Shown here in pieces: positions 30,598-33,417 of a DNA stretch of 33,417 nt. The notes under the pieces are model-generated. The model was not told the origin of the DNA and ran no database searches. It saw only the letters and a program-made list of their open reading frames with translations. The position numbers were made by a program, and so were the translations under genes. This DNA is from Prevotella sp. (GTDB taxonomy: Bacteria; Bacteroidota; Bacteroidia; Bacteroidales; Bacteroidaceae). Position 1 is the first letter of the stretch. Every line of letters starts with the position of its first letter. The DNA lies in NCBI GenBank assembly GCA_017557185.1, contig JAFZAP010000005.1:1-33417 (forward strand), read 5' to 3'.

Positions 30598-33094
30598 TTG
30601 TCAAATAGTAGGCATTCTCTTTCAGTTTATTCATCAGAGCCGGCGAGAGGGTAGGGTGACTGGTGATCCAGCTTTTCACGATGCCTTTTGCCTCCTCGCT
30701 CTTGTGTCCGCTGATCAGTGACGAGAGCCAGTAGCCCGGGAAGAAAATATCTCCTGTGCGCTGGACATCCTCAAGGGCATCGAGACCGGGGGCGAGATAG
30801 CGGTTGCTGAAAGGTTCACGCGTGGGGTCGTTGAGCAAAGCGAGCAGCGACCGTGCCCAGGGTTCGACACGTCGGTTCTCAGCCTTCAGCAAATCGTTGA
30901 AGAGCTGCTGCTGAGCCTGTTCGTCGGGATTACATGCCTGCGAGATATAATCGAACTCCGCGCGCTCATCGTCGGTTTTCAGCCTACTGCGCTGCGTGGT
31001 GAGAATCTGCTGCCATTCCGCAGGGCGCATGATGGCCAGATGATAGGCCATGTGCGTGTAGTCGCGTTCGTCGAGCAGGTCGCTTCCCTTGGTCTGCCAA
31101 AGCGTGTAGATGTTGTCGAGGATGCTCTTCGAGGTAGCGGATGTGGAGAGCATACGCAGCAGTTGCTGTCGTACGCTGGTGAGCGAGTGCTGTTGCGCGT
31201 GGTTGTAGAGGGTGTACTCCGCGAAGCTTCGTTCGTCGGGTGTCACGTCTTTCAGTATTCGTGCGAGATAGTTGCAGATGGTTGTGGAAACGAGCGGGTT
31301 TTCCTCCTGCGCGAGATAGGTGATGAGGGTGCCTAGCATCCATGCTGCTGTGGTGTTGCCCATCAGGTAGTTCTCATAGAGCGTCATCAGTGCTGCCTGC
31401 CGATGCAGGGCATTGGGCTCGGTCTGACAGGTGAAGCCGAGGAAGAGCAGCGTGTTGTCATCGCAGACGAAACGTCCGTAGCCCAGACCGTCGAGGTTGG
31501 GAATGACCAGCGGCTGACGGCGCGAGTCGGTGGCGACGGCCACTGCCGGCACGGTCACCTGTGGTGCTGCCGAGAACACGCTCACCTCATCGGTGCGGAA
31601 CCCCTGCTGCTGTCGGCTGTCGCTGATGACCACACCCAGCGCGAAGTCCTGCTTCCAGACGAGTCGCCGATGATAGGGATCCTGCTGGCTGACGATGATA
31701 CTGCCGTCCTGTTGCCGTTCGCAAGTGACGGTGGGCAGTCCTTTCTCTTGCACCCACACATCACTAAAGGCCTTGGCGCTGTGTTCAGGGGCGAATTCGT
31801 CGAGCACACTCACCAGGTCGTCCCACGTCGCATTGCCGAAGGCATATTTGTTCAGATAGGCCCGCAAGCCGTCACGCAGAGCCTTTTCGCCCTTGATAAG
31901 TTCCAGCTGTCGCATCATGATTGGTGCCTTGTGGTAGATGATGTTACCATAGAGCAGGCCCGCCCCGTTCAGGTTGTCGAGCGGCTGCTGGATGGGATGT
32001 GTGCCTTCGGTGCGGTCGGTGGCGAGGGCGGAAGGATAGTGGTTGCGCAGGAACAGCAGGTCGTGGTTGATGTCGGGGAACTGCTCGCGCGAGATCTTAT
32101 CGGCCATGAAGTTGGCAAAGACCTCCTTCGTCCATACATCGTCGAACCACTTCATCGTGACAAGGTCGCCGAACCACATGTGTGCAGTCTCGTGAGCGAT
32201 GAGGTTCAGGCGTGTCAACTCCTCGTCGGGCGTGGGATTCTGTCCGAGGAATATCTCACGGTCGGTAAACTGTATGCAGCCCGGATGCTCCATACCGCCA
32301 AACTGATAGCCCAGCAAGACGACAAAGCTGTATTTCTCGAACGGATAGCGGATGTTCGTGTAACGCTCCATCCAGGTCAGCGACAGCGCCACCTGGTCGA
32401 ACACCTTCGACAGCTGTGCCACCTTCTTCGGATCGGTTTCGCGATAGAGGGCCGTCAGTTCGCGTCCGTCGCGTGTGGCCTTCTGCACCTGGAACTTCCC
32501 TGCGGTGAAGGAGAACAGATACGTCGGGATGGGCTTCTGTGTCTGGTTCGAGATGCTCACCCAGCCATCGGGCAGGTTCAGCTTCAGTGCGAACTGTGCC
32601 TTCAGGTCGGGTTGGTCGAAACAGGGGAACACCGAACGCGCATGATCGGGCACGAAGAGCGTGTAGAGATACTCGTCGGAGCGGTTCAGCGCCTTGTCGC
32701 CACTTTGTCCCATCACTTCGATGATGTTCTCGCCCTCGCGCAGATAGCGTTTCGGAATGATAATGTGTTCATCGCGCAACACCGTCTTCACACCCTTTCC
32801 GTTCACGCCGATGACCTTCTCCAACTGCTCCGGCGAACCTTGGAAGTCCAGTTGCAGGTCCTCGCTGCCACTCCATGTGAAGCGCAGGATCTCCATGAAG
32901 GTCACGGCTTCCTCCTTGCGTTCCGGAACGGTGAACGTCAGCGAATAATGGATTTCACTTACATGTGCGGCACGCTCGGTGGCCAGTGCCCGCGAAACAC
33001 CTTTCTCGATGGCTGCCGCAGAGGCGGTGGCACTTGCCATCCACGACATCGCTGCAACCAGCGAAAAGAGAATACATACAGATAATCGTTTCAT
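30593..33094 (-). CDS. M1 family aminopeptidase
   Basis: This 833-aa zinc aminopeptidase has a signal peptide (about 1-26, MKRLSVCILFSLVAAMSWMA) and probably acts in the periplasm to trim peptides. The order is an N-terminal beta domain, a thermolysin-like catalytic domain with GGMEH (266-270, in place of the usual GAMEN exopeptidase motif), HETAH (301-305) and the third zinc ligand E324 in WTKEVFA, then a helical ERAP1_C-like C-terminal domain (about 520-833). The HExxH-x18-E spacing is exact. ATG 33094 is chosen, since the in-frame ATG 33109 lies upstream of the -7 box. Confidence 0.93.
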   Translation of the reverse strand: MKRLSVCILFSLVAAMSWMASATASAAAIEKGVSRALATERAAHVSEIHYSLTFTVPERKEEAVTFMEILRFTWSGSEDLQLDFQGSPEQLEKVIGVNGKGVKTVLRDEHIIIPKRYLREGENIIEVMGQSGDKALNRSDEYLYTLFVPDHARSVFPCFDQPDLKAQFALKLNLPDGWVSISNQTQKPIPTYLFSFTAGKFQVQKATRDGRELTALYRETDPKKVAQLSKVFDQVALSLTWMERYTNIRYPFEKYSFVVLLGYQFGGMEHPGCIQFTDREIFLGQNPTPDEELTRLNLIAHETAHMWFGDLVTMKWFDDVWTKEVFANFMADKISREQFPDINHDLLFLRNHYPSALATDRTEGTHPIQQPLDNLNGAGLLYGNIIYHKAPIMMRQLELIKGEKALRDGLRAYLNKYAFGNATWDDLVSVLDEFAPEHSAKAFSDVWVQEKGLPTVTCERQQDGSIIVSQQDPYHRRLVWKQDFALGVVISDSRQQQGFRTDEVSVFSAAPQVTVPAVAVATDSRRQPLVIPNLDGLGYGRFVCDDNTLLFLGFTCQTEPNALHRQAALMTLYENYLMGNTTAAWMLGTLITYLAQEENPLVSTTICNYLARILKDVTPDERSFAEYTLYNHAQQHSLTSVRQQLLRMLSTSATSKSILDNIYTLWQTKGSDLLDERDYTHMAYHLAIMRPAEWQQILTTQRSRLKTDDERAEFDYISQACNPDEQAQQQLFNDLLKAENRRVEPWARSLLALLNDPTREPFSNRYLAPGLDALEDVQRTGDIFFPGYWLSSLISGHKSEEAKGIVKSWITSHPTLSPALMNKLKENAYYLTR

Positions 33095-33098
33095 GTTG

Positions 33099-33129
33099 CA
33101 AATATACATATTTTTATTTGTTTCTCAAA
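33099..33129 (-). promoter_or_regulatory. Promoter placed for a leaderless mRNA of the M1 aminopeptidase
   Basis: On the minus strand TATATTTG lies at 33106-33099 and TTTG at 33129-33126, 19 nt apart. The start site is expected 4-6 nt past the box, that is at or next to the A of ATG 33094. Confidence 0.6.
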
Positions 33130-33158
33130 ACAAAAAGCAAGAACATAAGTTTTTTACA

Positions 33159-33198
33159 ACGGAAATAAACGGAAATAAAACGGAAAACACGGAAATTT
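33159..33198 (+). repeat. ACGGAAATAA word repeat
   Basis: Four degenerate words (ACGGAAATAA, ACGGAAATAAA, ACGGAAAAC, ACGGAAATTTT) lie upstream of the M1 aminopeptidase promoter in a gene-free, AT-rich stretch (33110-33417). Confidence 0.7.
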
Positions 33199-33304
33199 TC
33201 ATTTAAACATCTAAAAACAATAAATTTACGAAAAAGACTATTATTATTTGCCTGCGCGCTCGCCTTTCTTTTTATTGGAAACAAATTAGTTACTATGTTT
33301 GCAG

Positions 33305-33388
33305 ACGCCAACAGTTGAATTTGGCTATTCGAACACCGCTCTCGGGGGCTTCGAGCCCCCTGCCGCGAGGCAGCCCCTCGGTGTTTTT
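33305..33388 (+). ncRNA. Candidate small structured RNA with promoter and terminator-like end
   Basis: A TATGTTTG box at 33294-33301 would start RNA near 33305. A 7-bp closing stem (33332-33338 with 33379-33385) encloses two hairpins, GGGGGC-TTCGA-GCCCCC (33344-33360) and TGCC-GCGA-GGCA (33361-33372). It ends in a T-run (33384-33388), as in an intrinsic terminator. The -33 element is poorly spaced (TTG 33275-33277, 16 nt). One frame is also open through the window end, encoding about 40 residues without an ATG, so a dispersed coding-like repeat is the alternative reading. Confidence 0.35.
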
Positions 33389-33417
33389 CATAGTTTTCTG
33401 AGCAAAAAGTTGGTACG

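Noticed and set aside
31403-33085. Long open frame (560 codons) on the plus strand
   Set aside because: It lies fully antisense to the M1 aminopeptidase, shows no recognisable motif, and arises from the strong codon bias of that gene.

Overview
The window looks like chromosomal DNA of a Bacteroidales bacterium, most likely a Prevotella/Segatella-type gut or oral species. The reasons are direct. Nearly every transcription unit is preceded by the Bacteroidota promoter (TTTG, about 20 nt, then TAnnTTTG). Shine-Dalgarno sites are absent. The gene set (GH97, GH105, GH43, a sialidase-like protein, a TonB-domain fusion) is typical of that order. The intergenic spacers are built of short repeated words that I associate with Prevotella genomes.

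Layout, left to right. 1-1400: an intact IS110-family element (DEDD recombinase) with a structured, promoter-preceded leader that fits a bridge RNA. 1400-1910: a gene-free stretch holding a repeat element able to fold as a cloverleaf. 1911-6508 (+): a GH105-type hydrolase, a GT4 and a GT2 glycosyltransferase overlapping by ATGA, and a BNR/sialidase-like exported protein. 6512-8488 (-): GH97. 8650-13523 (+): purL followed by a two-gene chromate-transporter-family pair. 21713 down to 13517 (-): a long co-directional run of nadK, an ABC exporter, a thioredoxin-TonB fusion, an ABC ATPase, two FtsX/MacB-type permeases and an HlyD-type adaptor. 21714-22286: a gene-free stretch with six 22-bp palindromic repeats. 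22287-25683 (+): DJ-1/PfpI, ispD and recG, coupled by overlapping stop/start codons. 25947-26921 (+): an M23/LysM peptidase with a long leader and a terminator. 27021-27264: a REPIN-like inverted pair. 30396-27340 (-): a large multidomain GH43 protein. 33094-30593 (-): an M1 aminopeptidase with a promoter placed for a leaderless mRNA. 33305-33388: a candidate small structured RNA.

The genes are a mix of carbohydrate scavenging (GH105, GH97, GH43, sialidase-like), surface glycan synthesis (GT4, GT2), export (MacB-type and MsbA-type ABC systems) and housekeeping (purL, nadK, ispD, recG). No phage, CRISPR or defence locus is visible.

The most unusual theme is repeat invasion. Palindromic GC-rich repeats and G/A-rich word repeats sit in the spacers, sometimes supply or touch stop codons, and appear in frame inside coding sequences: four times in the GH43 protein, twice in NAD kinase and once in the sialidase-like protein. 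All calls come from reading the sequence alone; no database search or folding program was run.
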